This document shows positions 19,317 to 28,514 of a stretch of 64,000 bases of DNA, piece by piece (positions within the stretch are counted from its first letter, which is position 1; each line of letters opens with the position of its first letter). The stretch lies in the NCBI RefSeq assembly GCF_030124325.1, contig NZ_JASKLR010000012.1:62001-126000 (forward strand), read 5' to 3'. The position numbers and the translations under genes are program-made. This DNA comes from Sinorhizobium sp. 8-89. GTDB taxonomy: Bacteria; Pseudomonadota; Alphaproteobacteria; Rhizobiales; Rhizobiaceae. The notes below the pieces were generated by a model, which was not told the origin of the DNA, ran no database searches, and saw only the letters and a list, made by a program, of their open reading frames with translations.

Positions 19317-20099
19317 TCATCCTAGTCTTGCCTGATCGGCCGTAAGCGCCTGCTCGCGCGTTCCCGAAACGATGATCTCCAGCACCTCGTGCTCATCGGT
19401 GTTCTCGATGTAGCGGTCGCCGACATATTCGCCGCGCTTCAGCACCATGACGCGGTCACCGACGGCGAAAATGTCGACGAGGCGGTGGGAGATGATGATC
19501 TGGGCGACGCCCTGTCTCTTCAGTTCCAGCATGGTCTCGAGCAGCCGCTCGGTCGCCATCACCGAGAGGTTGGCCGTCGGCTCGTCGAGGATCACCACGC
19601 GCGGCTCGAACGAGATCGCCCGGGCGATCGCCACCGATTGCTGGCGGCCGCCCGATAGGCTCTCGACCTTCTGGTAGACCGAATTCACATCCACCTTGAG
19701 GCGCTTCAACACGCTGTCGGCTTCGGCATACATCCGCCGTCGATCGACGAAGAAGCCCCGACGCGGCCAACGGCCTAGAAAGATGTTCTGGCCGACATCC
19801 ATGTTTCCGCAAAGGGCGAAGTCCTGGTAGATCATCTCGATGCCCGCCGCGCGGCTTTCGTGCGGGCTCTTGAAGTGGACCGGCTTTCCGGCCACGAAGA
19901 TCTCGCCGGCGTCGCGCTGGTAGGCGCCGGTCAGAATCTTCATCAGGGTGGATTTACCGGCCGAGTTGTCGCCGACGAGGCCGAGGATCTCGCCCGGGTA
20001 GAGCACGAGGTCGACGCTTCTGAGCGCCTGCACCGCTCCGAAGGCCTTTTCGATACCGCGCATCTCCACGATCGGAGCATTTCGGGGGCTGTCAGGCAT
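19317..20099 (-). CDS. Ribose-type ABC transporter ATPase (single nucleotide-binding domain)
   Basis: 260 aa, one ATPase domain, rather than the two found in RbsA/MglA. Walker A reads G-D-N-S-A-G-K-S-T (about 43-51), with Ser where Gly is usual. The signature is L-S-G-G-R-Q-Q and Walker B V-V-I-L-D-E-P. Single-domain ATPases of this kind occur in FrcA-like sugar transporters of rhizobia. The ATG at 20099 overlaps the permease stop by 8 bp; the frame extending to 20255 lies inside the permease gene. Confidence 0.9.
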   Translation of the reverse strand: MPDSPRNAPIVEMRGIEKAFGAVQALRSVDLVLYPGEILGLVGDNSAGKSTLMKILTGAYQRDAGEIFVAGKPVHFKSPHESRAAGIEMIYQDFALCGNMDVGQNIFLGRWPRRGFFVDRRRMYAEADSVLKRLKVDVNSVYQKVESLSGGRQQSVAIARAISFEPRVVILDEPTANLSVMATERLLETMLELKRQGVAQIIISHRLVDIFAVGDRVMVLKRGEYVGDRYIENTDEHEVLEIIVSGTREQALTADQARLG

Positions 20100-22344
20100 G
20101 GCCGGTCTCCGGGGCTCGCTGGCGCGCAAGACGCTCGCGCAGGCGGCCGAACAGGTTGGCCTGGCGAACCCAGATGTCGACCAACACCGCAACGATGAGG
20201 ATGCCGCCAATGAAGACGTTGATCCAATGCTGCGGCATGCTGAAACCCTGGACATTGAGCTGCAGCAGTGCCCGGACGAGCGTGATCACGGCCGCGCCGG
20301 CGAGCGCGCCGATCATCGTGCCGTAGCCGCCGAAGATCGAACCGCCGCCGATGATGACTGCAGCGATCGCATCGAGTTCACGGAACTGGCCGGCCACCGG
20401 GTTGAAGCTGCGGAAATAGGCGACGTTGATGATCCCGGCCATGGTCGCGCAGAGGGCGGCCAACAGCAGCGAAAGAAACCGCACGCGATTGGTGTTGATC
20501 CCGGCATAGGCGGCGGCCCGGATGTTCCCACCGGTGGCGTAGACCTGCTGACCGAACGGCGTGTAGGCAAGGACGACACCGGCGACGAGCGCCACCAGGA
20601 GCATCCAGATCGTCTGCACGCTTACGACCAGGGCGACTGCGCGCAGAAGCCCGTCCGGCAGCATGATCTGCATGTGCAGGAGGATGTCATTCACCTTGCG
20701 GCCGATGAGGTTGTAGCCCTCAGGCCAACCGGTCAACTGCTGGCCGGCGACGAACCAGGCAGCGAGGCCGCGGGCGATGTAGAACATGCCGAGCGTCGCG
20801 ATGAAGGCCGGCAGCTTGAAGCCGACGGTCACGACGGCATTGACGAGGCCGGCGGCCATCCCCGCCAGCAGGCCCATCGTCACGGCGGTGACCGGGTCGG
20901 CGCCCAGCACCTTCAGGAAATAGGCCGCGGTGCTCCCGGCAAGGGCGAGCACGGCGCCGACGGAGAGATCGATATCGCCGGCGGCGATGACATAGGTGAG
21001 ACCGACGGTGATCAGCGCCAGCTCGGTATAGTTGAGCATGATCGCGAAGGTGTTGGAGAGGTTCCACCAATAATCGGGCCTGAGCGCAAAGCCGGTCAGC
21101 CACAGGACGGCAGTCAGGATGATCGCGAGCGCATCCCGGCGGCCGAGAAACCGACCGAGCGCGGTGGTTGACGGCGTCACGTCCGTCGCGATCGCCCCCT
21201 TTGTCTGCACGCCCTCGAGCGCCACACCCTCCATCTCGTAGGCGGGCGGCGGTGGCTGGCCGCGTAGCCACGCCCAGAACCGCGCCGCAAGCTGGCGGCG
21301 AATGAGGTGCGGCTCGATAAGCACCGCAATGACGAGGAGCAGCCCGAGAAACACCAGCACGGCACCTGCGGGCAGGGTGTATCGGGCGTTGACGGCGATG
21401 CTCTCGCCGTCGATCACGATGGTGCGCGTGATCGGCCAGCCTTCACGCAGCACCTTGTCGATCAGCACGACGACGGCGGTGCCGAGACAGGAACCGATGA
21501 CACGGCCGCGGCCGCCAAGGATCGACGCCCCACCGATGATGACGGATGCGATGACGGTAAGCTCCCAGGTGACGCCGTAGAGAGGGGTTACGCCCTTGTC
21601 CTGAGCCGCGGACAGGAGCGCCGCAAGGGTCGCCGAGAGCGATGAGATCAGATAGGCCCGGATGCGCACCCAGTTCGTCGGGATACCAGCATAAATCGCC
21701 GCCTGCTCGTTGCCTCCAGTGGCGAAAGTCTCGTAGCCCCAGCGGGTTTTGGCGAGCACCAAGGCGCCGACCGTGGCGACGATGGCGAAGATGACGATCT
21801 GGTTGTTGAAGCCGAAGACGTTGCTCCCGCCGAGGTGGAAGAAGAGCGGGTAATCCCTTGCTTTGCCGGAATAATAGATCGCCTGGCCGTGCGTCAGCGC
21901 CAGCACAAAACCGCGCCCGATGAAGAGGATCGTTAACGTGGCGATGAACGCCGGCACCTTCAGGACGGTGACGAGCATGCCGTTGACGAGCCCTATCAAC
22001 GTACCCAGAAGCACGCAGACGATCACCGACGTCGCGATGTCGAGATTGAGAAAACTCGGCGCGAACAGCCGGGCGAAGATCACGGCGATCAGGCCGTAGG
22101 TAGAACCGACCGAAAGGTCGAGGTCCTTGTTGGCGATGACGAAAGTCATGCCGACGGCGATGATCCCGACGCGGGAGGTGTCGCGCAAAAGTGCGTGAAG
22201 AGCACCCGTCGATCCGAAGAAGGCCGGATTGACGAGCGCCCCGCCGAGAAAGAGCAGGGCGAGGAAGATCAGGAGGCCGGCTTCCCAGCCGCCGACAAGC
22301 TGCGGTGGTGCACGGCCGAGCGATGCCGTCGTGGTGAGCGTCAT
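20092..22344 (-). CDS. Fused tandem RbsC-type sugar ABC permease
   Basis: About 750 aa made of two complete RbsC/XylH-like permease domains (roughly 1-340 and 415-735) joined by a Pro-rich hydrophilic linker. Each half carries the family motifs: D-L-D-L-S-V-G-S in the first, D-I-D-L-S-V-G-A in the second; K-V-P-A-F-I-A-T-L and K-L-P-A-F-I-A-T-L; A-T-G-G-N in both; and I-I-G-G-A-S-I-L-G-G and I-I-G-G-G-S-I-F-G-G. Ribose-type importers normally use a permease homo- or heterodimer, so one chain could supply the whole channel. The ATG at 22344 has AGGAA upstream. It sits between the binding-protein and ATPase genes. Confidence 0.92.
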   Translation of the reverse strand: MTLTTTASLGRAPPQLVGGWEAGLLIFLALLFLGGALVNPAFFGSTGALHALLRDTSRVGIIAVGMTFVIANKDLDLSVGSTYGLIAVIFARLFAPSFLNLDIATSVIVCVLLGTLIGLVNGMLVTVLKVPAFIATLTILFIGRGFVLALTHGQAIYYSGKARDYPLFFHLGGSNVFGFNNQIVIFAIVATVGALVLAKTRWGYETFATGGNEQAAIYAGIPTNWVRIRAYLISSLSATLAALLSAAQDKGVTPLYGVTWELTVIASVIIGGASILGGRGRVIGSCLGTAVVVLIDKVLREGWPITRTIVIDGESIAVNARYTLPAGAVLVFLGLLLVIAVLIEPHLIRRQLAARFWAWLRGQPPPPAYEMEGVALEGVQTKGAIATDVTPSTTALGRFLGRRDALAIILTAVLWLTGFALRPDYWWNLSNTFAIMLNYTELALITVGLTYVIAAGDIDLSVGAVLALAGSTAAYFLKVLGADPVTAVTMGLLAGMAAGLVNAVVTVGFKLPAFIATLGMFYIARGLAAWFVAGQQLTGWPEGYNLIGRKVNDILLHMQIMLPDGLLRAVALVVSVQTIWMLLVALVAGVVLAYTPFGQQVYATGGNIRAAAYAGINTNRVRFLSLLLAALCATMAGIINVAYFRSFNPVAGQFRELDAIAAVIIGGGSIFGGYGTMIGALAGAAVITLVRALLQLNVQGFSMPQHWINVFIGGILIVAVLVDIWVRQANLFGRLRERLARQRAPETGHA

Positions 22345-22425
22345 GGAGTTCCTGCGATTCTTGCTGTCATCACGATGCGGGAGAGCTTGCGCCCTCCTGC
22401 ATCTGCTCAGATGCATGCGCCGGCA

Positions 22426-23508
22426 TCAGTTCTCGAAACGCTTGCCGACCTTGGCGACCGTTTCCTTGGTTACGAGCTGGGCACGCGTATCAAGATTGGC
22501 GGCCGAAATGCCACGGTCGATCTGCAAGTAAAGCTGCATCACCGGCCAGAAGCCCTGCAGGAACGGCTGCTGCCCGAGCGAGCCGGTGAGGTTGCCGGCA
22601 GCAATGCCTTCCTGCTGGGCCGGGCCGAGGTCGAAGCCATAGGCGCAGAACTTGTTCGTCCACCCCATCTGTTCGACGGCCTTGACCAGCGGCGGCGTGA
22701 AGACGTTGTTGGCGGTAAAGGCGCCGACGACGTCACCGCGGGACTCGAACAGCGACACGAGCGCATTGACCGGGTCGTTCGGGTTCGTGTCGATGCCGAC
22801 GTTTTCCGGACCGGCGTCGACCTTGAAGGCGTCGAGCTTGCCGGCATCCTTCAGCGTCTTGACGATTGCGTTGAAGGCGGCAGTAACACGGTTGTTAACC
22901 TCGATGTTGCCCATCGCGGTCGATGACGGCAGCAGGATCGAACCTGACGTAGCGCCGCTATCGAGCACGCATTTGGCGAGCGCCTCACCGCCAATCGCAG
23001 CGGCCGAAGCGTCCTGCCCGGTATGGCTGATGCTGCTACGGTTTAGGATCGTGCCGTCGAAGGAATTGGTCGTGGCGACCGGAATGCCAGCGGCCTCGGC
23101 GGCCTTGACGATATCGTTGTATGCCCCGGCCTGCGGCGTCGTCATGATGATGCCGTCGATCGTCGGGTCCTGCACGATCTGGTTCAGGATTTCGATCTCG
23201 CGGGCGGGATCGTCCACCGGCGATTCCGAACCGAGCAGCAGGATGGTCGCGCCAATCATGTTGCCGGCGACCTTGGCTCCGACATAGACCGGATCGAAGA
23301 AGCCGTTGCCGGCGGTGTGGGTCACGATGGCGAAGGTGAGATGGCCATCGGCCGAATGGAAGTTCTTCGTTTCCGGAGCTTCCTTGGCGGCTTCATCGAA
23401 GCTGTAGCCGCCGACTGCCTTTTCGACGCTGCCGGACTGGGCAAAGGTGTTCTGGGCGCAAAGCGATAGCGCCGCGACCGATGCCGCGCACAATAAAACT
23501 CGCCTCAT
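22426..23508 (-). CDS. Periplasmic sugar-binding protein (ribose/fructose type)
   Basis: 360 aa. Sec signal about 1-23 (S-L-C-A-Q-N-T-F-A-Q). It is a type 1 periplasmic binding protein (Peripla_BP_4) with H-T-A-G-N-G-F-F-D-P, I-D-G-I-I-M-T-T-P and the cysteine-containing S-H-T-G-Q-D block. The ATG at 23508 has GGGAGG just upstream. It begins the operon that continues with the fused permease and the single ATPase. The sugar is not identified. Confidence 0.92.
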   Translation of the reverse strand: MRRVLLCAASVAALSLCAQNTFAQSGSVEKAVGGYSFDEAAKEAPETKNFHSADGHLTFAIVTHTAGNGFFDPVYVGAKVAGNMIGATILLLGSESPVDDPAREIEILNQIVQDPTIDGIIMTTPQAGAYNDIVKAAEAAGIPVATTNSFDGTILNRSSISHTGQDASAAAIGGEALAKCVLDSGATSGSILLPSSTAMGNIEVNNRVTAAFNAIVKTLKDAGKLDAFKVDAGPENVGIDTNPNDPVNALVSLFESRGDVVGAFTANNVFTPPLVKAVEQMGWTNKFCAYGFDLGPAQQEGIAAGNLTGSLGQQPFLQGFWPVMQLYLQIDRGISAANLDTRAQLVTKETVAKVGKRFEN

Positions 23509-23628
23509 GTTGGTCCTCCCTTGCAATCACGGGAGGAAGCCGTTCGGGCGCGCGTGACTGAGAGGGTCCGAAAAGCTTCCTCCCATTTGCCAAGATGCCA
23601 ATATTCTGCGCATTCCGGTCGAAGTAAA

Positions 23629-23642
23629 TGGTGAACTCACCA
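23629..23642. promoter_or_regulatory. Palindrome in sugar-operon promoter
   Basis: TGGTGA-AC-TCACCA is a perfect 6-bp inverted repeat in the 243-bp gap upstream of the ribose-type ABC operon, about 121 nt before the start codon. The flanks are AT-rich. It is a candidate operator; no regulator gene is adjacent, so its factor is unknown. Confidence 0.45.
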
Positions 23643-23751
23643 AATTGTCGTATTTATTAGCCCGGTAGATCGGTATCGGGTGATAATCTCCCTGGCACTG
23701 TCGACGCCGGCGGGGCGCACCCCATCGCCGGCGTCGACTGCCCCTCGAACC

Positions 23752-24768
23752 TCAATGTGCTGAAAGCCCGAAGAGCGCCTCAGCATTGCGGAAGCAGATC
23801 TTTTCGAGGTCCGCCTTGGGCAGGTCGAGCGTGTTCAGGATTTTCAGCGTGTCGCGGATATAGCCCGGTCCTTTTTCCGGATCGAACGGCGAGTCGGACG
23901 CAAAGAGGATGCGGTCGCTGCCGTAAAATTCCAGGCCGCAGAGCGTCGCGGCGCGCGAACCGAAAACGGCGGTGTCGGCATAGAAATCCTTGAAATAGTC
24001 GAGCGGACGCTTCTTCAGCCGCTTGAGCACGAGAGAAAGATCCTCGTCCGAGGTCCGCTTGCCGAGCTGGTCCCAGCCGGGGCCGACACGTCCTTCGAAA
24101 TAGGGAACCATCGCTCCCATGTGGTGGGCCAGCACCTTGAGGCCTGGAAGCCGGTCCATGAAGCCGGAGAAGACGAGCCGTGCCATGGCGGCGCTGGTCT
24201 CGTAGGGCCAGCCGAAGGTCCACCAGATCTCGTATTTCGATTTGTCCTCCGTCGCATAGTCCGGCATGGACGAGTTCCGTGACGGGTGGAGCAGTACCGG
24301 CTTGCCATGGCGGGCAGCGGCTTCGAAGATCGGGAAGAAACGCTCCTCGTCGAGCGGCGCGCCGTTGACGTTGGTGTGGATCTGCAGGCCGTTCGCGCCG
24401 AGTTCGGTGAAAGCCCGCTTGGCTTCCCTGACGGCTGCCTCCGGAGCGTTCATCGGCAGCGCGGCAACGAAGCCGGCGAAACGGTCCGGGTGCTTCTGGA
24501 CGAGCTCGGCCAAGCCATCATTGCCGAGTTCGGCAAACTCCGTCGACAGCTCCGGGCCACCCATGGCTTCGAGCGGCGGCATGCCGAGCGAAAGGATCTG
24601 CGTATAGTCCTTGAACTCGTCCATGACACGGAAGCGGGCTTCGAGGTCATGTATGCAGGGAATGCCCTGCATCCGGCGGCCGATATCCTTGCCGGCCCCA
24701 TCGAGCTGCTGAATCCTTTGCCAGAGCGCTTTCGGGAAAAAGTGATTGAACGCATCGATATAGTGCAT
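23752..24768 (-). CDS. ACMSD-family amidohydrolase (decarboxylase or hydratase)
   Basis: 338 aa, amidohydrolase family 2 (group of ACMSD, gamma-resorcylate and 5-carboxyvanillate decarboxylases). The metal-site motifs include N-H in I-D-A-F-N-H-F-F-P (residues 4-12), H in V-L-L-H-P-S, the H-H pair in L-A-H-H-M-G, and D in F-A-S-D-S-P-F. The usual first H of the N-terminal H-x-H is Phe here. It is last of three genes (Pht5-like, class II aldolase, this) on the minus strand and probably removes a carboxylate from, or hydrates, an aromatic intermediate (inference). Confidence 0.85.
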   Translation of the reverse strand: MHYIDAFNHFFPKALWQRIQQLDGAGKDIGRRMQGIPCIHDLEARFRVMDEFKDYTQILSLGMPPLEAMGGPELSTEFAELGNDGLAELVQKHPDRFAGFVAALPMNAPEAAVREAKRAFTELGANGLQIHTNVNGAPLDEERFFPIFEAAARHGKPVLLHPSRNSSMPDYATEDKSKYEIWWTFGWPYETSAAMARLVFSGFMDRLPGLKVLAHHMGAMVPYFEGRVGPGWDQLGKRTSDEDLSLVLKRLKKRPLDYFKDFYADTAVFGSRAATLCGLEFYGSDRILFASDSPFDPEKGPGYIRDTLKILNTLDLPKADLEKICFRNAEALFGLSAH

Positions 24769-24810
24769 CGTGTTCCTCTTGCTGCGATTTTGCTTGCTCG
24801 CGCCGAATGG

Positions 24811-25503
24811 TCAGCCGCGCTTCAGGCGCCGGACGAGATAGGCGAAAGTGGCTTTGAACATTTCATCGCGGAACATGTGCCGGCGCTTAGCCTTGACGTC
24901 CTCAGGCTTGCCGAGCGCCTTGGCGCCGCCCGCTGCCTCGACCCAAAGTTGCATCATGCAGGCGGTTTCGAGCGAAAGCGCCAGATAGATTGCCTGCTCG
25001 ATGCTTGCCGCAGCGGTGACGATGCCGTGGTTCTGCAGCAGCATGGCGCCATGGCCGCCTAGCGTCGCGGCCACCGCGCGGCCGCGTTCCGCCGTGGTGA
25101 TGAGTTCGGTCGTTTCGGAAAAGACCGGCAGCCCTTCGGAGAAGATCGATCCGGCGTGGCCGATCGCCTGCAGCGGTTTACCAAGAGCGGAGAAGCTGAC
25201 CGCGTACGGCGCATGTGTGTGCACCACGGCGTTGACGTCGGGCCGCGCCTTCAGCACCTCGGAGTGGATATAGACCTCGTTGTGGCGGCCGAGATCGCCG
25301 GCGACCTTCTCGCCATCGAGGGCGACGGTGATGAGGTTGTCGGGCGTGATTTCCTCAAGGCCGATCTTCGAGGCCTTCATGTAGAAACGATCGGGCGCAT
25401 CCGGAACGCGCACGGAAATATGGCCGCGCGTCCAGTCGCCCTGTCCGGCCTGTTCGAAGATTTTGCCGGCCTCGACCATTCTCTGTTTCACGTCCTCATG
25501 CAT
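24811..25503 (-). CDS. Class II aldolase/adducin family protein, possible aromatic decarboxylase
   Basis: About 230 aa. The Zn-binding pair H-T-H (V-V-H-T-H-A-P-Y-A) and the third His in L-L-Q-N-H-G-I-V are intact, as in fuculose-phosphate aldolase-fold enzymes. This fold includes the 3,4-dihydroxyphthalate decarboxylases of actinobacterial phthalate pathways. It lies between a Pht5-like gene and an ACMSD-type gene. The ATG at 25503 has GGGAG upstream; a longer start at 25599 would overlap the Pht5-like stop. Substrate is inferred. Confidence 0.82.
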   Translation of the reverse strand: MHEDVKQRMVEAGKIFEQAGQGDWTRGHISVRVPDAPDRFYMKASKIGLEEITPDNLITVALDGEKVAGDLGRHNEVYIHSEVLKARPDVNAVVHTHAPYAVSFSALGKPLQAIGHAGSIFSEGLPVFSETTELITTAERGRAVAATLGGHGAMLLQNHGIVTAAASIEQAIYLALSLETACMMQLWVEAAGGAKALGKPEDVKAKRRHMFRDEMFKATFAYLVRRLKRG

Positions 25504-25591
25504 CGTCTTCTGCTCCCATGGCTCATTGCGCAGGAAAGGATTGCCGCCGGCGAGGAGGGTTCCGCCGCTTCGGTCTTGCAGGTCGCAGGCG

Positions 25592-26581
25592 CTACACACG
25601 GTGCTTGTCCCCCCGCTTGCGGCCTTGCGACACGTCGAGGAAAAGCTCGGAAAGCGGAACGTTGCGGTCGATCAGGCCTTGTTCGTGGGCGTAGCCGACG
25701 ACCGTTTCGAGCGTCCTGCGGTTCTGGCCGTCGAGGCCGTAGGCCCACGGGTCGTCGCCGAGAATTTCCTGCTGTTCCTCCCAGGCCTCGCGGTACCAGG
25801 CGAGCGGCACGATGCGCGGATTCTCCATGCGCTGCATCGCGATGCGCTTTGCCTCGTTGAAGGCCTGAAAGAGATTGATCGGCACCCAGGGATGGCGCTC
25901 GACGATCTCCGGGCGGATGCCGAGAACATGCATGATGGGGAAAATGCCGGTTCGCTTGTAATAGGCGATCTCCTCGCGCTTGTAGTCGGGAAAGAGCCGG
26001 CCGACGCGTGGATCACGCCGGATGATGGGCTCGATCAGGTCGGGATGGAAAAGGGCGTCGATCTCGCCGTCGAGCAGCATCTGCTCGACCGACTTGTCGT
26101 CGGGAAGGCGATGAAGCCGGAGCCCTTCCGGGGGCGTGAAATCGATATCCTCGTCCAGTTCGGCATACCAATCGATCGACTTCTGCGGCACGCCGTACTC
26201 GCTTTGGAGAAGCCCACGCAGCCAGAGCGTCGCGGTGACGAGATAGCTCTTCACGCCGACCTTGCGGCCGATCAGATCCTTCGGTTCGCGGATTCCGCTC
26301 GCGGTGTTGGTGAAGATGAAGCCGTGGCGAAAGCGGCGGTGCAGAAAGACCGGGATGGCCGCGAAGGGCAGCCCCCGCGTTTTCGCGGCGATGTAGGATG
26401 ACAGCGAGACTTCGGCGACGTCGAACTCGCCGTTTCTCAGAAAGCGCCAGTGACGAGTCGTGGAGTCCATCTCGGTCAGGATCGTGAGTTCGATCCCGTC
26501 CGGTCGCACGTCTCCCTCCTTCAGCGCCCGGACGATCTCGTAATCGCCGCAGGCGAGCGTCAGCTCAATCTTTTTCGTCAC
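25592..26581 (-). CDS. Pht5-like 4,5-dihydroxyphthalate decarboxylase homologue 1
   Basis: About 329 aa, no signal peptide, periplasmic-binding-protein-like (NMT1/THI5-type) fold. Family blocks are visible: F-D-V-A-E-V-S-L-S-S-Y, A-I-P-V-F-L-H-R-R-F-R-H, G-I-R-E-P-K-D-L-I-G-R-K-V-G and W-L-R-G-L-L-Q-S-E-Y-G-V. In Pht5 this family decarboxylates 4,5-dihydroxyphthalate to protocatechuate. The preferred start is GTG at 26581 with GGGAGG upstream. It heads the minus-strand cluster and diverges from the FAD monooxygenase. It is the first of three paralogues in this window. Confidence 0.82.
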   Translation of the reverse strand: MTKKIELTLACGDYEIVRALKEGDVRPDGIELTILTEMDSTTRHWRFLRNGEFDVAEVSLSSYIAAKTRGLPFAAIPVFLHRRFRHGFIFTNTASGIREPKDLIGRKVGVKSYLVTATLWLRGLLQSEYGVPQKSIDWYAELDEDIDFTPPEGLRLHRLPDDKSVEQMLLDGEIDALFHPDLIEPIIRRDPRVGRLFPDYKREEIAYYKRTGIFPIMHVLGIRPEIVERHPWVPINLFQAFNEAKRIAMQRMENPRIVPLAWYREAWEEQQEILGDDPWAYGLDGQNRRTLETVVGYAHEQGLIDRNVPLSELFLDVSQGRKRGDKHRV

Positions 26582-26680
26582 CCGTTCCTCCCACCTCACG
26601 CGAGCTGCCCTGCGGCATCACCAAATGCACCATGCGGCAAACATCACTGTAATGTCCAGCAGAAGCCAACATTTTCTCGT

Positions 26681-26693
26681 AATGTGAGATTTG
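26681..26693 (+). promoter_or_regulatory. Shared TAATGTGAGATTT motif, copy 1
   Basis: The 13-mer TAATGTGAGATTT lies in the 255-bp divergent gap between the Pht5-like gene and the FAD monooxygenase gene. The identical 13-mer, on the opposite strand, precedes the second class II aldolase gene (33301-33313). This suggests a common regulator of the aromatic cluster. The rest of the gap is AT-rich, with no gene seen. Confidence 0.45.
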
Positions 26694-26836
26694 GTAATTT
26701 TCAGTTTGACGGATGAAACAATCTGACAGTACAAGTTTGTCATCCCTGCACGTCGGTGCTCTCTGCGTCGCAACTGTGAGCGATGTCGGTTTTCCGGGAC
26801 TGGTTGTGTCGCTAACAAACTTGATGGAATCTTATC

Positions 26837-28450
26837 ATGCGCGAAACGGACGTCCTTATTGTCGGAGCCGGACCTGTCGGGCTGACGCTTGCGATCGATC
26901 TCGGCCAAAGGGGCGTGCGTTGCACATTGATCGAGAAGAAGGCGGCACCGGAGTTTCTGCCGAAGATGGAGCGCTGCAACGCGCGAACGATGGAAATATT
27001 CCGGCGCATGGGGCTTGCCGAGCGGATCAGGGCGGCCGGCCTCGATGCGTCGGTTCCGATGGACGTCTATGTCGTGCTGGCGATGAACGAACCACCGCTG
27101 TTGCGGCTCCCTTACCCATCCGTCGCCGAGTCGCTTGCGGAGATCGCGCTGAGTACCGATGCCTCGCAACCGCTCGAAGCCTATCAGCTCATTTCGCAAT
27201 ATACCTTGGAACCGCTGCTGAAATCCGTCGCCGAAAGCCTGCCGAGCGTCACCGTGCGCTACGGTTGCGAGTTCCTGTCGCTGGAGCAGGACGAAGGTGG
27301 CGCGACGGCCCGGACGGCGGATGCGAAGGGTGCGATCGAACACATCCGCGCCAAGTATCTGGTTGGCTGCGACGGCGGCGCGAGCCCCGTACGCAAGCAG
27401 CTCGGCATCAAACTGCGCGGCGAGGGGAACCTTCTGCATCTGCGCCAGGCGCTCTACTACAGCGAGACGCTTTATGACCGCATTCCGATCGGGGAAGGCC
27501 CCGGGCGCGGGCGGCACTATCATGTCGCCGACGGGCAGGCGACGTTCCTTATTATGCAGGATTCGACCAAACACTGGACGCTCCATGCCGTCGTCGAACG
27601 TGACGAGGACATGGCCGAGCAGTTCGAAAAGGCCGTCGGCACGCCGATCGACTATACGATGCTCTATATCGGCCAATGGAAGCAGAACCTGCTTCTGGCG
27701 GATCACTACGGCGCCGGACGGGTCTTCCTCGCGGGAGACGCGGCGCACCTCGTGATCCCGACGGGTGGCCTTGGCATGAACACCGGTGTCGGTGACGCCG
27801 TCGATCTCGGCTGGAAACTTGCGGCGGTGCTGCAGGACTGGGGCGGACCCAACCTCCTGCGCTCCTACGAGGTCGAGCGGCGACAGGTCGGCGATCGGAA
27901 CGTCGGCGCGTCGCGCTATGCGTCTCTCGGGCGACGCAAGTGGCGCTCTGAGTACCGGCCGGACATCCGTGACGCAACGCCGGCCGGCCAGACGACACGC
28001 GACAATCTCGCGCGTGTGGCAGACGTCGAGCAGCGCAAGACCAACGAGATGATCGGCGCCGAGCTCGGTTATCGCTACGTGGGCTCTCCTGTCATCACCG
28101 ACGAACCGGGAGGACCGGAGCATCTCTTTCGCGAGTACCATCCGACCACCTGGCCCGGTGCCCGGCTGCCGCATCTCTGGCTCGACAACGGCGAGCCGGT
28201 GCAGGACCGCATCGGCCAAGGCTATACGCTGCTGCGGCTCGGTGGCACCGGCGCCGACGACGGCGCTCTCGGCAAGGCTTTTCGCGCTCGCGACGTGCCG
28301 TTCGCGACACTCGATATCGCCGAACAGAGGGCGCGCGATATCTACGGCTACAATCTCATCCTCGTGCGTCCCGATATGCATGTGGTATGGCGTGGGAACC
28401 AGGCGCCGGAAGATGCGGCCGCACTCGCGGCCATGGTGACAGGCCACTGA
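26837..28450 (+). CDS. FAD-dependent aromatic monooxygenase (MhpA-like)
   Basis: 537 aa, p-hydroxybenzoate-hydroxylase fold. Rossmann G-A-G-P-V-G at about 10-15, D-G motif V-G-C-D-G-G-A-S near 178, and FAD motif F-L-A-G-D-A-A-H-L-V-I-P-T-G-G-L-G-M-N-T near 300. A C-terminal thioredoxin-like domain follows. It resembles MhpA/PheA-type hydroxylases acting on phenolic acids. It diverges from the Pht5-like gene and converges on the EutA-like gene, separated by a hairpin. It could add the second hydroxyl group before ring cleavage (inference). Confidence 0.9.
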   Translation: MRETDVLIVGAGPVGLTLAIDLGQRGVRCTLIEKKAAPEFLPKMERCNARTMEIFRRMGLAERIRAAGLDASVPMDVYVVLAMNEPPLLRLPYPSVAESLAEIALSTDASQPLEAYQLISQYTLEPLLKSVAESLPSVTVRYGCEFLSLEQDEGGATARTADAKGAIEHIRAKYLVGCDGGASPVRKQLGIKLRGEGNLLHLRQALYYSETLYDRIPIGEGPGRGRHYHVADGQATFLIMQDSTKHWTLHAVVERDEDMAEQFEKAVGTPIDYTMLYIGQWKQNLLLADHYGAGRVFLAGDAAHLVIPTGGLGMNTGVGDAVDLGWKLAAVLQDWGGPNLLRSYEVERRQVGDRNVGASRYASLGRRKWRSEYRPDIRDATPAGQTTRDNLARVADVEQRKTNEMIGAELGYRYVGSPVITDEPGGPEHLFREYHPTTWPGARLPHLWLDNGEPVQDRIGQGYTLLRLGGTGADDGALGKAFRARDVPFATLDIAEQRARDIYGYNLILVRPDMHVVWRGNQAPEDAAALAAMVTGH

Positions 28451-28458
28451 ACGGCAAA

Positions 28459-28487
28459 TGCCGCGACGCCTCCGAGGCTTCGCGGCA
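28459..28487. terminator. Hairpin between convergent genes
   Basis: TGCCGCGA (28459-28466) and TCGCGGCA (28480-28487) form a perfect 8-bp stem, with an inner GCCT/AGGC pairing. It is in the 64-bp space between the FAD monooxygenase stop and the EutA-like stop, as expected for a shared bidirectional terminator. No strong T tract is present. Confidence 0.6.
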
Positions 28488-28514
28488 GGCGTAAACAGCA
28501 GTCGATTGCTGCGC

